Origin: Rhexocercosporidium sp. MPI-PUGE-AT-0058
Lineage: Eukaryota; Ascomycota; Leotiomycetes; Helotiales
NCBI GenBank assembly: GCA_020746875.1
Contig: JAGTJL010000019.1
Span: 434,001 to 498,000 of the forward strand
DNA length: 64,000 nt
Direction: 5' to 3'
Part shown: positions 39,765-53,097 of the stretch, piece after piece
How the letters are laid out: every line of letters begins with the position of its first letter
Numbering within the stretch: the first letter of the stretch is position 1
The notes under the pieces: generated by a model
What the model was told of the DNA's origin: nothing
Seen by the model: the letters and a program-made list of their open reading frames with translations, nothing else
The model's database searches: none
Translations under genes and position numbers: made by a program

Positions 39765-41818
39765 TCACTCAACTAGCCCTTCAACCAACTTATCAAAGAG
39801 CCCTTCCCAATCCGGCACCTTCAACGCACACCACCAGCTCCCATCCCACCACCCCTTCTCCCGCCCACTAATCCACTTCTCCTCCAACACCCTCCTAATC
39901 TTCTCATCGCCCCCAGATTTCCCCCCTCCTTCTCAACCCACCTCCTCTCCGCCTCCTCTTTTGCCTTCTTCACCACCACCTCATCGTCCTCACACCGATA
40001 AAGATCGCACTTCGAGCACTCCGTACAGCCCCTCCCGCCATTCGGCCGGAAGTGCTCGCAGAAATGCCGGTACCCTTCCCCATTGCCGATGTCTTTTCGA
40101 CACACGTAGCACATCTGGTAGCCACAGACGCAGGTGAGTTTGTTGCAGCCGGACGATTTGACAAATGAGGTGTTGCAGCGCGGACATGTCCGCTTGATGG
40201 CTAGGGACATGGCGAGCTCGACTTGTGTGCGTAGAGCCTGCAGTGACGATTCATGACAGATATGGATATCAGTCCAAGCCTTCGAGCAGGAGATGCAGGA
40301 CGGGCGCGCGCATTCTTTATTCTGGCAGACGAATTTCAGGCCGAGACGTTTGCGGCGCAATCGAATGACGGAGGCGTTGAAGTTGCCGATGGCGAAATCG
40401 CTGAAAGTTTGTCTTGAAGAGACGAAAAGGAAGAGGAAGGAGAAGAATAGGAAAAACGGTAAAAGGAAGGGTATCATGCCAACGCCTAGAGTCAAAATTA
40501 CAAGTGTGTATAGGGAAGAGGGGCCTGGGCCTCCGCGTTTGAGCCGCCAGGAGCGCTGGGACTCTGGGAGGTAGAGCTCGTCGATTTCGGCGTAGGTGCA
40601 GAAGGGGCAGCGGATGAGCGGGAGTTGGGTCTTGAGGAGGTTGTCTTCGGCGAGACGCTCGTCGAGTTTGCGGAGGATATCCTTGCCGCTCTTTTCTTCG
40701 AGGAAGGCTCGTTGGACGAGGGTTTGCGGGATGCAGCCTTGACAGTCATCGGCCATGGCGGCTACGCAACGTAGAGTGCCGATTTTGAGATCGATGTTCC
40801 GTTGCCAGCCTTGCCCGAAGACTGCTTCGTTGACGGCATGTCGTACGCATTGGAAGCAAACGAAATGGCCGCCGTCACAAGCTGAAAGTTCCTCGAATGT
40901 CGTAGATGTAAAGCAACATTCACAGTCACTCAACGCCTCATTTGCTTCTGCCTCCGTATTGTTAAGCTCCAAAGCCAATGCATGATCCTTCTCCTCTCGG
41001 TCAATAAGTATCCGTTCATTAAGTGGCCGTATGAGAGACTGAAAGAGCTCCTTATCCAACTCTGGAGATCCAGTAGTCTTGAGAGTGGGTACTATCGAAC
41101 CCTGGCCCGAAGACTGCCATATAACGAGAGGATGATGTTCCGCTTCCGAGGAAGATATCGGTTTCCTCCGCAGGAATAAAGATGACAAGGAGAACCGCCA
41201 TGATTTCGAGGAGAGTGCAATAAGAGTCGGTCGAGCGAGGCTATAAGAATGGTTGAACTCGGCTAGGACGGCATTAATCGTAGATCTCGAAAGGCCTTTG
41301 AATTCATGGTACGCAACAGTCTTAACAGCCTTCTTGTAATCCGCACTCCTGAATTTCTCTTCCTGTGAAACAAGAGCCTCCGCGTCCGTCTGCAGAGTTG
41401 TATCTGGTTTATGTTGCTGCTGCTGTGCCTTTTCCTTCCCAGCGACTCTGTACCGACCCCTCACCCACTTCATCTTATGCTTGAGTAGAGTCTCCGTCAC
41501 AACAGCAAGTCTGGACTCCTCGTCGAAATTCGCCAGCATCTCCCGGAAGACCTCGACCTGCACATCGGGGAAGATGGCAGCCAAGGCAACGAGGCTGTTA
41601 TTCAATACCCTCAGATCCGGATCCTCGGGTTTGGTGGCAGAGATGTGTATTTCCTCGCGGATGTACCGCTCTGCTGCGGCTTCTTTCGAGAGAGGAGGGC
41701 TTGGTTCGGGGGAGCTCTGCTGGTCGGAAGAAACTACTGGTGTGGAAAGTGAGGCGCGGCTGTTGCGTCGAGGCTGTTTGGGGCTAGATGGTTTGAGTAG
41801 CCCTGAAAATGCCATCAT
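39765..41818 (-). CDS. RBR (RING-IBR-RING) E3 ubiquitin ligase with membrane segment; C-terminal frameshift
   Basis: The uninterrupted frame is 41818-39821 (665 aa). After a Ser/Pro-rich N-terminus and a CUE-like helical part, a RING1 (CECC...CDGGHFVCFQC) begins near residue 300. CPFC follows, then a strongly hydrophobic stretch (SLYTLVILTLGVGMIPFLLP onward, about 45 residues). The IBR (CQNKECARPSCISCSKAW) and RING2 (CPRCNTSFVKSSGCNKLTC-VCGYQMC) come next. The Cys of the SGCNKLTC motif is the expected thioester-forming residue of RBR ligases. At a G6 run (plus-strand C6, 39921-39926) the frame turns into an odd Gly/Arg tail. Adding one base instead gives KSGGDEKIRRVLEEKW...EGLFDKLVEGLVE with a stop at 39765, which looks like the genuine C-terminus. 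The reported span reaches that stop. The substrate is unknown; it is probably membrane-bound. Confidence 0.87.
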
Positions 41819-42502
41819 GGTGGGCTATAGGTGGTGATGGGTATCACATTGTTCTCTGTTATCTCCAATACAAGAACCCCTTCGATGACTTGGACCCAAG
41901 GCGTGGTTGTTGTGCTTGTAAGGATGATAAAGAAGGGTTGAGGATGACGCTGGAGTTAAGAATCGGCCTTGCTGGAAAGCCCCCGGTCAAGGGTCCTCGA
42001 GCATTCAACGCACCCCACTTGACCCGGATCCACCCCCCTTTTTCTCGCTCCACTCTCATATCCGACTTTAGTCACCGCGTACGGAATAATAACAATAGGA
42101 TTTTACTCATGAGTGATTGCGTAAAACTTTTGCTCGTCCCAAATCCTCGAATACTTATAGGATAACAACAGTCATTCCCGGGTCATGTGAAATCCTGGTC
42201 CTGGCGAAGAAAGTCAAGAATCGATTATTTTATTAATTACGCGGTCTACCGTGCCGCTACAGTTGCCATTTGCCAATGATCTATATCTAGCTCATGCAAG
42301 AATTTGATCTAAGTCCCTAATGCCGTCCCAAGTGGAAATCCCTCCCATCTTTTCCATACGCCATGCTATGCGATTTTGTAAACACTAATAAAGGAGAGTA
42401 GAACGCCAGAACGACAGGTACATCATACGTCAAAATGACCCTGCCTTATATGCAGATAGGCGGCAAAACCATGCAAGAAGATAGGCCCCATATGAGTAAG
42501 GC
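41819..42502. other. Intergenic DNA between the RBR and chitin synthase genes
   Basis: 684 nt comprising the RBR promoter and the 3' flank of the chitin synthase gene. No gene is seen. Confidence 0.5.
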
Positions 42503-45017
42503 TCAAGAAGCACGGGAGTGTCGTGGATCCTGTGGGGATTGACTGGGTGATTGGGAAGTAATCTGGGGTTGTTGATCTTCAAGCTCGATAGCTGATCCGG
42601 AACTGGAAGCAGTTCTAATCAAACTGACTCTGACCAGAGGGCTTCTTCCACTTCGTCTATTCTGGCCAGTAGAGGCGTTTAGCGGAAGTGTCAAAGATCC
42701 TGTTGGAGGTCCAGCTTCTGAAGGCGATCCCATTTCGGGAGGTGAAGTTGCGCCATCATGATAGGAGCCCAGAGACTCAATGGAGGACTTCCACTCCCCT
42801 TTCTTGAAATCTGCTTCGGTGAGCTCGTAGACTTGGCCCGATGGTCCTCCAGCTCCAGTCATATAAGCACCCCCTGCAAGCTTCTGGCTTGCTTGTGCCA
42901 TGGCGTACTTCTTCTTATCCTCCTCTCCCATAATGCTCTCAACTCGTCGCGGCATGTATACGGAATTCGTGTACGTGCCAACAGAGACGTTGCTGTCGAA
43001 AGAATCTCGAGGATGGAGCTGAGGCCGGCTACTCGAACCTCCAAACGTACCCGGAGCTATGCTGACCAAGGAGTCATTCGCTTGTTGATACCAACCACCT
43101 GGTAGTCTCTCCGGAGCGGTGAAGCGACCTTCGACCCGGTCGGGTGGTTGTAGAGGTAGAGTGGTCCGGGCAAGTTGGTTGTTTTGAGCTTCAGCAGCTG
43201 GTTTGAAAGTTTCTGGCACAATGTTAAGGTCATCGCCCTCGGCAGCTGCCTTTTCAACGACTTGTTGCGGGCTCGTTGAAAAATCCGCTGCACCAGCATC
43301 CGCTCGAGGTCCTCCCCATGTCCGTTGGCCAGCAGTGAATATTCCGTATACCATGTAGTACCAATTAAAGAACGGGTTGACAATGAACATGAGAGGGTAG
43401 AGCCAAATCTTGTAGCGGTTCAGCTTGATTCCAAAGTAGATCATCATGAGCCAGTTCAGACCCAACGATATGGCAATGAAACCCACTGGGAGATTTTGGA
43501 TTTTCTTCGAGGTACTGATGATGGAGATCAACATGATGAAAAAGAGCAGAGCTGTCGTTCGAATAGTGTTCTGCATGAACCGGACCATTGCCAAAATAGG
43601 GTACCTCTTCCAGATCCTCATGTCAGTCAACATGCAGACCTCATTTGTAATGAACCCCAAGAACCATCGTCGCCGCTGTTTTACAAGCGACGTGTATGTC
43701 TGGACAGCTTCGGTCTTACAGAATGCAGACGTGCACATCTGAATCTGGTACCTCTTCTTCGCACCGATCATGAAGAGATGGGTGAGCCACCTATCCTCTC
43801 CCAAATGACACTTTCCGTAGTCAAACAGATCCTCACACTGCTCGGCCTTGTCTGCAAAATAGTATTTGGCCATTCTTCGGAAAGCCGAAAAGCGCAGCAT
43901 CGTGAGAGCTCCGGGTAGGCAGGTGACCGCTCCACATCCAGATTCGACTGTCCGTTCGAAGAGTTGACCGTGAATGTATTCCATATCCTGTAGAAGAGTG
44001 ATGAGACTGTGCTTCTTGGTGGTAGCCGTGATGACTCCGGTCATCGCAAGCATATCTCGAGTGTTTCCCGGGCTCAGTTCCATATCATAAACGAAGTTTT
44101 GCAGGCAGACACGGTCCAGAATGCAGTCAGAGTCGATGAACAGGATAAAAAGGTTATCATTCCGCTTCAGGTATTCGGTATAGACTCTGTCAATGAGCTT
44201 GAAAGTCGCCTTCTGACAATGCCTTTTTCCACCATGAGGGAATCGAGAGACGGTGATGCGCGCGGTTCGATAAGTGACATCGATGCTCTTTGGGTATGAG
44301 TCGAGTGATAGTGGTACCCCAAGCTTCTCGATGGTATTGAGATAAAGCTCATCTTCCTGGTCCCCATCGAATGAGAGAAATACATGAATGCACGAAGGCG
44401 GGTAATCGCAATCAACGACCGAATCAACAGCCGTCACCAGTACATCAGGATCCTCCTTGTAGCATGGCATGACAATGACCACCTTCGGCGCCGAGTGCTC
44501 ATCCAAGACCTGTTTTATGCGCTTTGTCCGTCCGAGAGAATGAGTGACCAGCTGATAGACACAGAACAGCCATGGAACCGTCAGCAGCGCTGCGAATGAC
44601 CAGAAACCGAACCACTGTAGGAATGCCACCATTGTCTTCGGGAAGTATTGAGTGATTCCGTTGGGTAAGGGGAGGGTGACCACCATGATAGGAAGGAATA
44701 TAAGTCTAAACAGCCAAGGTTAGATCCGGAATAGTAGTGAGAACGGAGGCAGAAGATACCTCAGTAATGTGAATGCAATCGCAATGAGGACAGCCAGAAC
44801 TTTGACCGACCAATGCTCAGCTTTCTGATATACTTTCACTAAGCAATACATGAACGCTGCCAACCAGAGGAACCATTCCAGGAACGCAGCTACCATGACC
44901 GAACCAACAATCGCCGTGTACGCAATCTAGCACCACCATGTCAGCTATTCTCAATAACAAACGGGGACTGAAAATGCATACGTCTTTGGCTGGCCATGGG
45001 GAAGTGTCGTATTGCAT
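42503..45017 (-). CDS. Chitin synthase (division III, class VI/VII type without myosin domain)
   Basis: Three exons join to 801 aa: 45017-44982 (only 36 nt), 44926-44760 and 44705-42503. Introns are 55 and 54 nt. Two hydrophobic N-terminal segments (AYTAIVGSVMVAAFLEWFLW and the one after WSVKVLAVLIAIAF) and a third (FLQWFGFWSFAALLTVPWLF) anchor the protein. The GT2 catalytic domain shows VVIVMPCYKEDPDVL, FLSFDGDQEDELYL, FILFIDSDC, GEDRWLTHLF and the chitin synthase signature QRRRW (about 411-415). C-terminal membrane helices and a polar tail follow. It polymerises UDP-GlcNAc into chitin at the plasma membrane. The length and absence of myosin and cytochrome b5-like domains match the A. fumigatus chsD group, variously numbered class VI or VII. 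The short first exon (MQYDTSPWPAKD) is supported by good splice sites and frame. Confidence 0.93.
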
Positions 45018-48000
45018 GTTGGGCGATAATGTTTTAAACGAATGTGGTATTGGAGAAGCAACAAGAAAGTACTCCCAGAGTGTCTCTCAGAAAAGTCGAC
45101 GTTCTCAAAGTGCGCGCTTTGAGTGGCTTGGAAACTGCAGGTTCCCGCAGACGATGGTCTAGAAGGTGGGAGACTGCATTTATACGCGTCAGTCTTCTTT
45201 CTATTCCGGGATCGATCCTAAAACTATCTCAGAGTCGCAGTGGTATCTTCTTACGAATCGTTTCCAAGGCAGACTCCCAATCATCCAACAAATTTTGTTG
45301 ATAATTGGTGTTGGTGAATGGACCGCGGCAAAGTCACAGGACTTCAGGTAGATTTGAGTGACACCAACGTCGAGCACAAGGCGTGTGGGCAGATGATGAT
45401 ATGCAACCGTTGTTACTTCAAGTGGACGACTCTTTGCTGCTGCAGAACTGGAACGAGTGGACGAGGTCAGTTGTGAAAGGGTTCACGGCGTCTATGAGGC
45501 GTGCTGTATGGTTGTACGTTGATATTCGAAACCGAAGGTGAAGATTCCGGCCTGTGGGAGATTGAGATTTGTATTAGATTACTTTGAGTCGGATACGGTT
45601 AAGGCAAGGTTAGCTGCTTCCAACATGGAAGGTACGATGTCTCGGTCTTGAAAGAGTCGCCGGAACGAATGGTGTGAGGTCGATATCCTGAAACGAAAGT
45701 TGATGTATCAAAGACTTTTGGAGACAAGCAATAGGAATTTCATAAGAGAGGTGACATGATAGTAGAGGATGAGATGAAGCAGGGACTGTGATCTAGGTCT
45801 CTGTGGAAGAGGAACAGAGAGAAAAGTAGGCGACCAGAAGAAAGAAGAGAAGGGAAGAAGAAGCGTATGTTAAGTGACGTGACGGCTGCACCAGCAGTCC
45901 AGCAGCATCAGACGATACAGGATCGGGTGTGTAGCAATTGACTTCCCACCTGTCTGTTCTGTCCAGCTTGCCAAGCAGAATCTTCCATTGCTTGCCTACC
46001 TCTGGGCCTTCTGCAAAACGAAACAAAACGGAACAAAACGAATCAAAGCGACACTCAAAGCAGCGAGCCACCACCAGTCCTCATCCTCATTCAAGTTCGA
46101 GGAACGCCCTGGATGCTTGGCAGCCTCGTGGTCTTGCCCGTCTGGGAAGATTCAAGAAGCTTGAGGACCACGCCTTGAGTCCCTTCCTTGGCAAGTCTGA
46201 GTGACGATACTCGAAACGGGTCGGGCGACGGATTTAGAAAGATGCAGCAGTGGATTGGAATTGTGGAAGAGGGAGGAGAAGCAAAGACGGGAAAAGGGAA
46301 GAAGAGAGAGAGAGAGGGAGGTCCATGCCCAATGGCATTTCAATAGTTGACCCTCGGAAGCAGCCTTCTAAGCGAGGGAAGCTTTTTGTTGCACGGTTTC
46401 TCCTCCACATCCAAACTCCACCAAAACCTTTCCTTCCACTCAACCCTGGCAGCACATCCCATTATCCCAGTCCAGATCAGCCTCAGTGCTGGAACCACAT
46501 CCAAAAACAGCGACAAAAAGCAGGGTAGGCATTTATTGCATATGGCCAATGTATATAACGGCCATTAAGACCTCACTCTGGCATTATGGCCACCGCAGAA
46601 TCATCAGTACTCCCGTATTTCAGCACTCTTCGCCCATCCGATCAATTCAATTCAATTCAGCTGCTGCATGTGAGTTGTTTGCGGTCCGCTATTTTGATTC
46701 TATAGACGTGTAGTGCAGTACTGGGCCCAAACGCGCCGTCGATGCTTCGCTCTTTTTGCAACTCTTTCCTTGGGTCGAAACCCTAAGATCATCCATCTTT
46801 CTAAATCATCACTACTACAGCATAGATGCTGCAATCTTTAAACTTTTCCTAGTGTAGTGTCACTCCAGCACACCATTAACGTCCAGCTTGCAGACGGTGC
46901 GCCATTACAAGCTAATCTAACGCTATCAAACTTGACACAATTGACTTAAAGTATTGAGTTCTTCTCTGATGGAGAATTTCATGAAGCTCTTATTTAGGCA
47001 TTACAAATATGAAGGCCAAAACTTCCCTGGATCTCTGGAAAATCAGAGCATTTGAAGTCAGGCATTTCGAGTCTGGCAACTCAGTGGCTGCTCGGCCAGA
47101 TTCTATTTACCAGCCGAATATTCAGTTGTACACAAACTGGAGACTGTACAGTTGTCACATCAGGTATCGGCATAAGACATCCAACACGCATGCCAATTCG
47201 AGACTCCCACTTCACCTCAATTATCCTCTACAGTGCAATACAGTACTATCCAGAAGAACTAGCAAAGATCACTGCAAGATAGCAAACTTCATTCCCACTT
47301 CAAGCCGTGCGCCACACTTCACGCGATCGCTCTCAGGTCTCATCCAACTTCAGCTTCACCTTGGTGCAAAGATCTCTCCCCGGTCTCAGTGTCTCACCCA
47401 CACATCACCCAACGATTACCATCCCAAAGTCTATTTCCACTGCGCGGACGAACAGACAAACCAAAAACGAAAAGATAACATACGATAACAACCTACATAT
47501 TCGCCCCATCCACTGAAGCCTCACCAACCTCCAACACTCCATCTGCAGCCACATGCATACTTCGCCTCAAAGCCTCTTCTCCCCAGGCAAAACAAATCCA
47601 ACCACACACTCCCCAGAGCCCGATACCATTGCCAACACACTCCAAGTACTCGCTTAGCCATGATCCGGAGAATATCCTTCCATCCAACCCCTCCTTAAGA
47701 AAAGGCCATGACGCTGTTCTCTCCTCTCCCTCCTCTCTTTCCCGCCTCTCTCCAGTCTCCAAAGTAAATCGGCAAAATCCCACCCAACCAACCAAACAAA
47801 CCACACCGCACTACGCCATGCGAACCACGCCCCATGTTTCGTTTCAGACCGACCTTCTCCCCATCCTATCCCAGCTGTGCTTATTTTTAGACGAGACATT
47901 CCAGACATTCAAGACACTCGAAGCGAGACGAAAAAGTCCTTCCTACACACCACCTACCTACAGTACTTACCGCACTTGCTTTTCTGTTGACAACAGATGA

Positions 48001-48981
48001 TAAAGAGGTGGCGAATACTGAAATATCGGAATTTCGATCGATGCGTTTGCATTGCATGGGTTCTTTACTCACGTCACGAAATCAAGCAAATGCACCGAGT
48101 CTCTTCAGCTCATGCTCTGCCCACCTGCGAGCATTCACACGGAGATGCAACATGAGGGAGTGAGTGGGTGAGTGTATTTGCCAGCATCTCCAAGCTTCTA
48201 CAAGCAGTGAAGAATTTCCTCATGTGACTGTGAGTGCACGTATGCACGATCTGCATTCCCACCACAGCTCAGCCCAGCAAAAGAAACCCTCTTCCATCCC
48301 ACCCCTCAATTTTCTCATCCCATCTCACACTTTCAAATCTCCATCAACAAATTTTCGCACGCCAATTTTTAATGCTCTCCTCTCTATCGTCGACAGACCA
48401 TTTCTCTGTCCACAGTCATTTGCATGACCCTGAGTGAATGGTCTGACGCCCCTCTGCAGCTTCCAGAAAATCAAAACAACATCGAGTTAGTTCGTTCCGC
48501 CCTTCCCTCCCTTATCGGCAAGAGGTCATTGAGATGTGATACTTCCCTGACGGACAGACTACTCCGCAACGAAGTAAGTAAATGTCATGCCGAGAATCAA
48601 CCACATCGTCGTCCGCATTCGTCGAGTGAGCTGAGGGGGTGTACGATCTCAAACTCTTGTCGTCGACCGTCACATCCATGAGGTAGGTTGGGATTAGACT
48701 CGTACGTGTGTATTGCCGAATGGATCGAATCGAGCATAGAAGCATTGCTGGTAGTGAAACCAGATCCCAAGAGAATAGAGTCAAACGAGAACTCGCAATC
48801 TCAGGTTCTGTACAACAAGACGTTGTCTGATCATGACCTAAAGAGCCGCACAAAGGGGCTGTCATTAGCACTGATATCTCTTCTCTCACAAACAAAAATA
48901 GAGCTACATGATTTTAAGAAGCAAAAGAGCATAGTCTGGACTTGACTGGTCTAGACGGGTGGGTCCTCCAGCGGGAAGAAG
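45018..48981. other. Gene-free interval upstream of chitin synthase (4 kb)
   Basis: It contains only short frames. The longest (47009-47488, 159 codons) has irregular composition and no motif. A purine-rich GAAACAAAACG-type stretch lies near 46016-46048, and CT-rich segments near 47700-47770 and 48290-48360. It includes the chitin synthase promoter and the UPF2 3' flank. I see no RNA gene or mobile element. Confidence 0.5.
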
Positions 48982-51900
48982 CTACTTCTTGCCATCAGGC
49001 TTCCCACCACCAATACGGGACGCATGTTCAGCGAGTATGGCCTTTCGAGTAAGTCTGCCAGCTTGGCCTGTAGCTCTTGCTGCTCGCATCACAGACGGCT
49101 GACTGCCCGAAGGAGCGGCACTCTGCTCGGGTCTCTTTCCAGGACCAGGAGCCAAGCAATCATCCATCTTTGTGGGACGTTTGTTCTCAACGTGGGAAAA
49201 GGTTGGTTTGTCATACCAGTCGACATCACTGAGCTGCAATTTTCTATTGCGTTGGGCGGTGCGGGTATTGCCAGACCTATCTGGCCTGGCAAAGTTCATC
49301 CCGGCCGCTTTATCGAGACCTGTGTTGCCTCCATGAATATTGTAATTTGGGTTTAGGGGAGCCAGTGTAGAGTCACCATCTTGTTCTTCGCCTTCGCGGA
49401 TCTCGTAGTTGAGAACGAGGTCTTTGATCCGCTTCTGTTCTTCACGATCGGCTGCCTGTTTGGTCTTCATAGCTATGGCAAAGTTAGAGTCCGAAGGCAG
49501 CGCAACTGTGCGGGTCTGTAAAAGGCTATCAGCAGGTTCCGCCTAGAATGCATTAATAGTGCTTACCTGCTGGCGGTTTCCACGCTTGGTGAGTAGAGAG
49601 AATGCCATGGTGTTTGTAGTAGTATTGCCACCTGTCGAGTCATCTGTCCACGATTCATTTCCAGATAATCCAGGGTTGGGAGCGTTCTCTTTGCGTCTCA
49701 TGGGAAGAGGTACGTCAAAGGTTGGTTTGCGCTCATGCTTCCTGGAATCTAGACTTTCAGCCATCAGTTTCGCCAACTCACGATCAAAGTCCGCCTCATC
49801 TTCAGGGTCAATTTCTTCCTCCTCGCGCGTGACAACGATGGACTCTTCCTCCGAGTCTGTGCCTGGAGCAGATTGTGAATTGTCACCGTTGTCGCCATTG
49901 GCGGCAGGCTTCAACTTAACGTTAATTTTTGACTTATTGAGTAGCGAAGGGAGGCCTACGTCAACTTCGCCGTCCGACTCTGAATCTCCATCAACTTCCG
50001 CTGGGGGAAGGCCAATGTCGCCCATCTCATCATCAGAAGATTCGCTTTCGTCGGCTTCGGCTTCAGCTTCGAGGACTTTGTCCATGCCAGAAGTCTTTTG
50101 ATCTTGTGCCATCGCAAGTTGAAATGCTTTGCTAGCTTCCTCAATGTTTGATGCGAGCTTCCACTGGGGTCGAGTCAATGCGAAGACGTCTTGGATGATA
50201 AATTCGATGTCCATAGGTAGTGGGTCCTTTGTGTAAATGTAATACTAGACATCCGTTAGGTGATGATATTGTCCTGTCACTTTAACAAAACTTACCTGCA
50301 GGAAAGAGAGAAAGTAATCTAACTTCTTGCCCGATGCGCCACGGTTGAAGTACACACCACATGACTCTAGAATAGTTGCTACAAGACGAATACGAAAGAA
50401 GTCATCTGGCATGTCAAATGGATTCATTCGACCTGGAATGGGCGGACCACCTAAGGGGAATTAGCATTGAGAAACCCAGATGTGTTTGGCTGATCTTACC
50501 ATGACCGAAAGTCAGGATACGATAGAGCGTGTCAAATATTACAGGGTGGTCAACCATTCGGTAGTTGTACAGCTCACCCAAGTATTTGACCTCGGCAATT
50601 CGTCTCTGGTTGAACTTGAAATCATTCTGCTCCAGGCCAAGCACGATAGACTCCATAACGTTGTCGATAACAGTGATGACGAAGTCTTGGTAATAGCGGT
50701 ACAAAGCGCTGGCGAGAATCGCAAGTAGGTGAATGTTTCCATATTTGACCTTGCCAGGCTTGGAGAATACCTTTTCAAGGATTGCAACAACCTTTCAATA
50801 ATTAGCGGAAGTTTAGAGGGGAACAGGTGGCAGTCTTACCTCAGTCTCTTCCCAGTGAAGTTTTTTGATCTGCTTCAGGATCTTTGTGTAGTTGCGGGTG
50901 TTCATGTCAAGGTAGACAAGCTTACGAATGAACAGATCAATTGGCGTTCTTTCTTTCTGTTGAATGGCGGCTCGGACTGGTGGATCCACGTAGTATACAG
51001 CGTTCTCGATAAGCATACGCTCTTGCTGACCAATGTGTTGGACCGATTTCTTACGCTTCAAGGTCTCTAGGAAAGAGGCCATTCGTGGAGAAGTCTCGGG
51101 GTTGCGAAGCAGATACCGTCCACAATTCTCAAGGAGATTGCAAATGATTTCAATATTCATTCTTGAAAAGTCGTCGAGGCTGACTTTCAGGCAGTGGAAA
51201 ATGACATGCTCAGGAACGACTCCAAACTTCGTCAGTTCAGCAAGGTAGCGAATATTACCAAGTCTAGCTTGACCGAGAAACTCCTTTTCCTTTCGTCGCT
51301 GAAGGCTTCGGAATTCTTGATCCAGGTGATCAACTAGAGCCTTGGTAAGATCTGGCATATATTTTCCAAGAGTCGCTACGAGTCGAGAATATGAAGGTAG
51401 CAGATCACTGCGGCCTTTAGGTATCTCCTGAACGGCTTTCACAAGACGGTTTCGGGATGCCTTCGAATTGAGAAAGCAGAAGTCGATAGCAGCTTGATCA
51501 ATCAAGTCTTTGCTGGTGAGATCGGGCAGACGTGCTAGAAGTGCATCAACTTGGGCACCAATTGTCTTGTTAGCAATTGCTGTAGACATGTCATCCTCTT
51601 TGGTACTCTGAGGAGTGGCATCAGCAGCAGCAGCATCTGTCGGATCGATTTTCTTGCCGACCTGCTCGTCCGTATCTACTTTCTTCTTCTTGCCATCTTC
51701 GAGTAGCATTCCGGGAACCTTGCCCTTCAGGTCAACAAGGTTTTCGTAGAATCTTCGTTCTTCTTCGTCCTCCCAGATTCCAGCGCCATCACCCTCACCT
51801 CGCAGGTATTCGCCAGTCTTGACCAAACCAATGCCCCCATTAGCGGCGCCTGAATTGTCTTCGGAGTCCTTTAGGTCTGGCATTTCTCCACCGATAGCCT

Positions 51901-53097
51901 CGGCAAGGACCTGCGCATTTGCGATTAATCTTTCTTGTGTCTTGACGACCTTTTCGTAGTTTGCTTGTCGATCCTCAAACACCTGCCCGGATTTGACATA
52001 GGCTTCAGCATCCTTGCGAGCTTGTTTACTGAGTGCCTTCTGGTCACGAAGCAGATGGGCTTTGACGTCCTCGAAGTAACGCTTCAAAATGTTCCGAAAT
52101 CGTTCCTGGAGTTCTGTAGATGCGAGAGGCGGATCGTCACTTACTGCTTCGACAGGTCCATCTTCGCCCGAATCATCGTCCGCGTCTCCGTCACTATTTG
52201 CTTCTTTCGTAACACCATCTGCCGCAACTGTCTTTCGGCCTTCGGATCCAGCCTCCTTGACACCAAGTATGTCCCAGCCAAACGCCTTCACGAATATAAC
52301 GAGTAGAGGCAAGTTTGCATGCTCTCGATCATGGCCTAGCAAATCTTTCAGAACCTCCAGAGGAAATGGCTCCGCGCCGCCGCCCTTGCCTCCCGAACTA
52401 GCCTTTGTCTTGACATCTGCTGTCTTTCCGGATACTCCCGTTAGAGATTCCTTCCCCCGAGATGCATCGTCTGGTCGGCTGACATCATCGAGTGTCTTCA
52501 ATACTCCAACCAGCCAAAGTTCCGTAACAACTCTCAGAAGGACTCTCTGGCGCGTGATCCGCTCTTTCTCTTCCTTTTCTCTCGCCTCTGCCGCAAGAGT
52601 CTTCAGTATCGATTTCTCCGGCGTAGCTAATCCCTTGCCCACAAGCCATCCCAAGAATTCGGTGAACTCTGCTGGTCCAAACCGCTGGTGCAGCGCACTG
52701 ACGATTTCCACTCCAGCATCTATTTCTCCCGGCGACTTCAACTTGCACAATCCTTCATAGCAGGCAGATATGATTTCCGAAAGGTACTTGTGTAGACTCA
52801 GCGTGCGAATCTCTTGGAGGAAGGTGCTTAAAGTAGCGGCGGAGACTGCAGTTCGAAGTCGTTTGATGAATGCGGTGTTCTTCTTGAGAGAGGAGTCGAG
52901 GGATTTGTTGACTTCATAGATTCCTGGATTATCCAATTAGTATGTTCCACTTTCAGGTGTCCTCTGGCCACGAACCTTTCTCTCCATTCCAAGCACGACT
53001 GTTCAATTCGCGCAACTCGCCTGCCAGCCATAAAGTCAGTAAGCCTCCACGAGTTTGAGGCGATTCCCTAGGACTTACGCTTTCTCTTGCGATCCAT
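48982..53097 (-). CDS. NMD2: Nonsense-mediated mRNA decay factor NMD2/UPF2
   Basis: Seven exons join to 1268 aa: 53097-53079 (19 nt), 53020-52976 (45 nt), 52923-50840, 50791-50500, 50450-50296, 50244-49567 and 49515-48982. The introns are 48-58 nt. The protein starts MDRKRKRELRELNSRAWNGE and IYEVNKSLDSSLKKNTAFIK. Three MIF4G-type helical domains follow, separated by charged linkers, then a very acidic stretch (EEEEIDPEDEADFDRELAKL) and the C-terminal UPF1-binding region (KRIKDLVLNYEIREGEEQ). The family role is a cytoplasmic scaffold that links UPF3 and the exon junction complex to UPF1, triggering decay of mRNAs with premature stops. The length is near the vertebrate value and longer than yeast Nmd2. 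The two tiny 5' exons are fixed by frame and by the conserved N-terminal sequence. Confidence 0.95.

Noticed and set aside
47009..47488. A 159-codon open frame on the + strand
   Set aside because: No recognisable motif, no signal peptide or splice partner, and composition like translated noncoding DNA.
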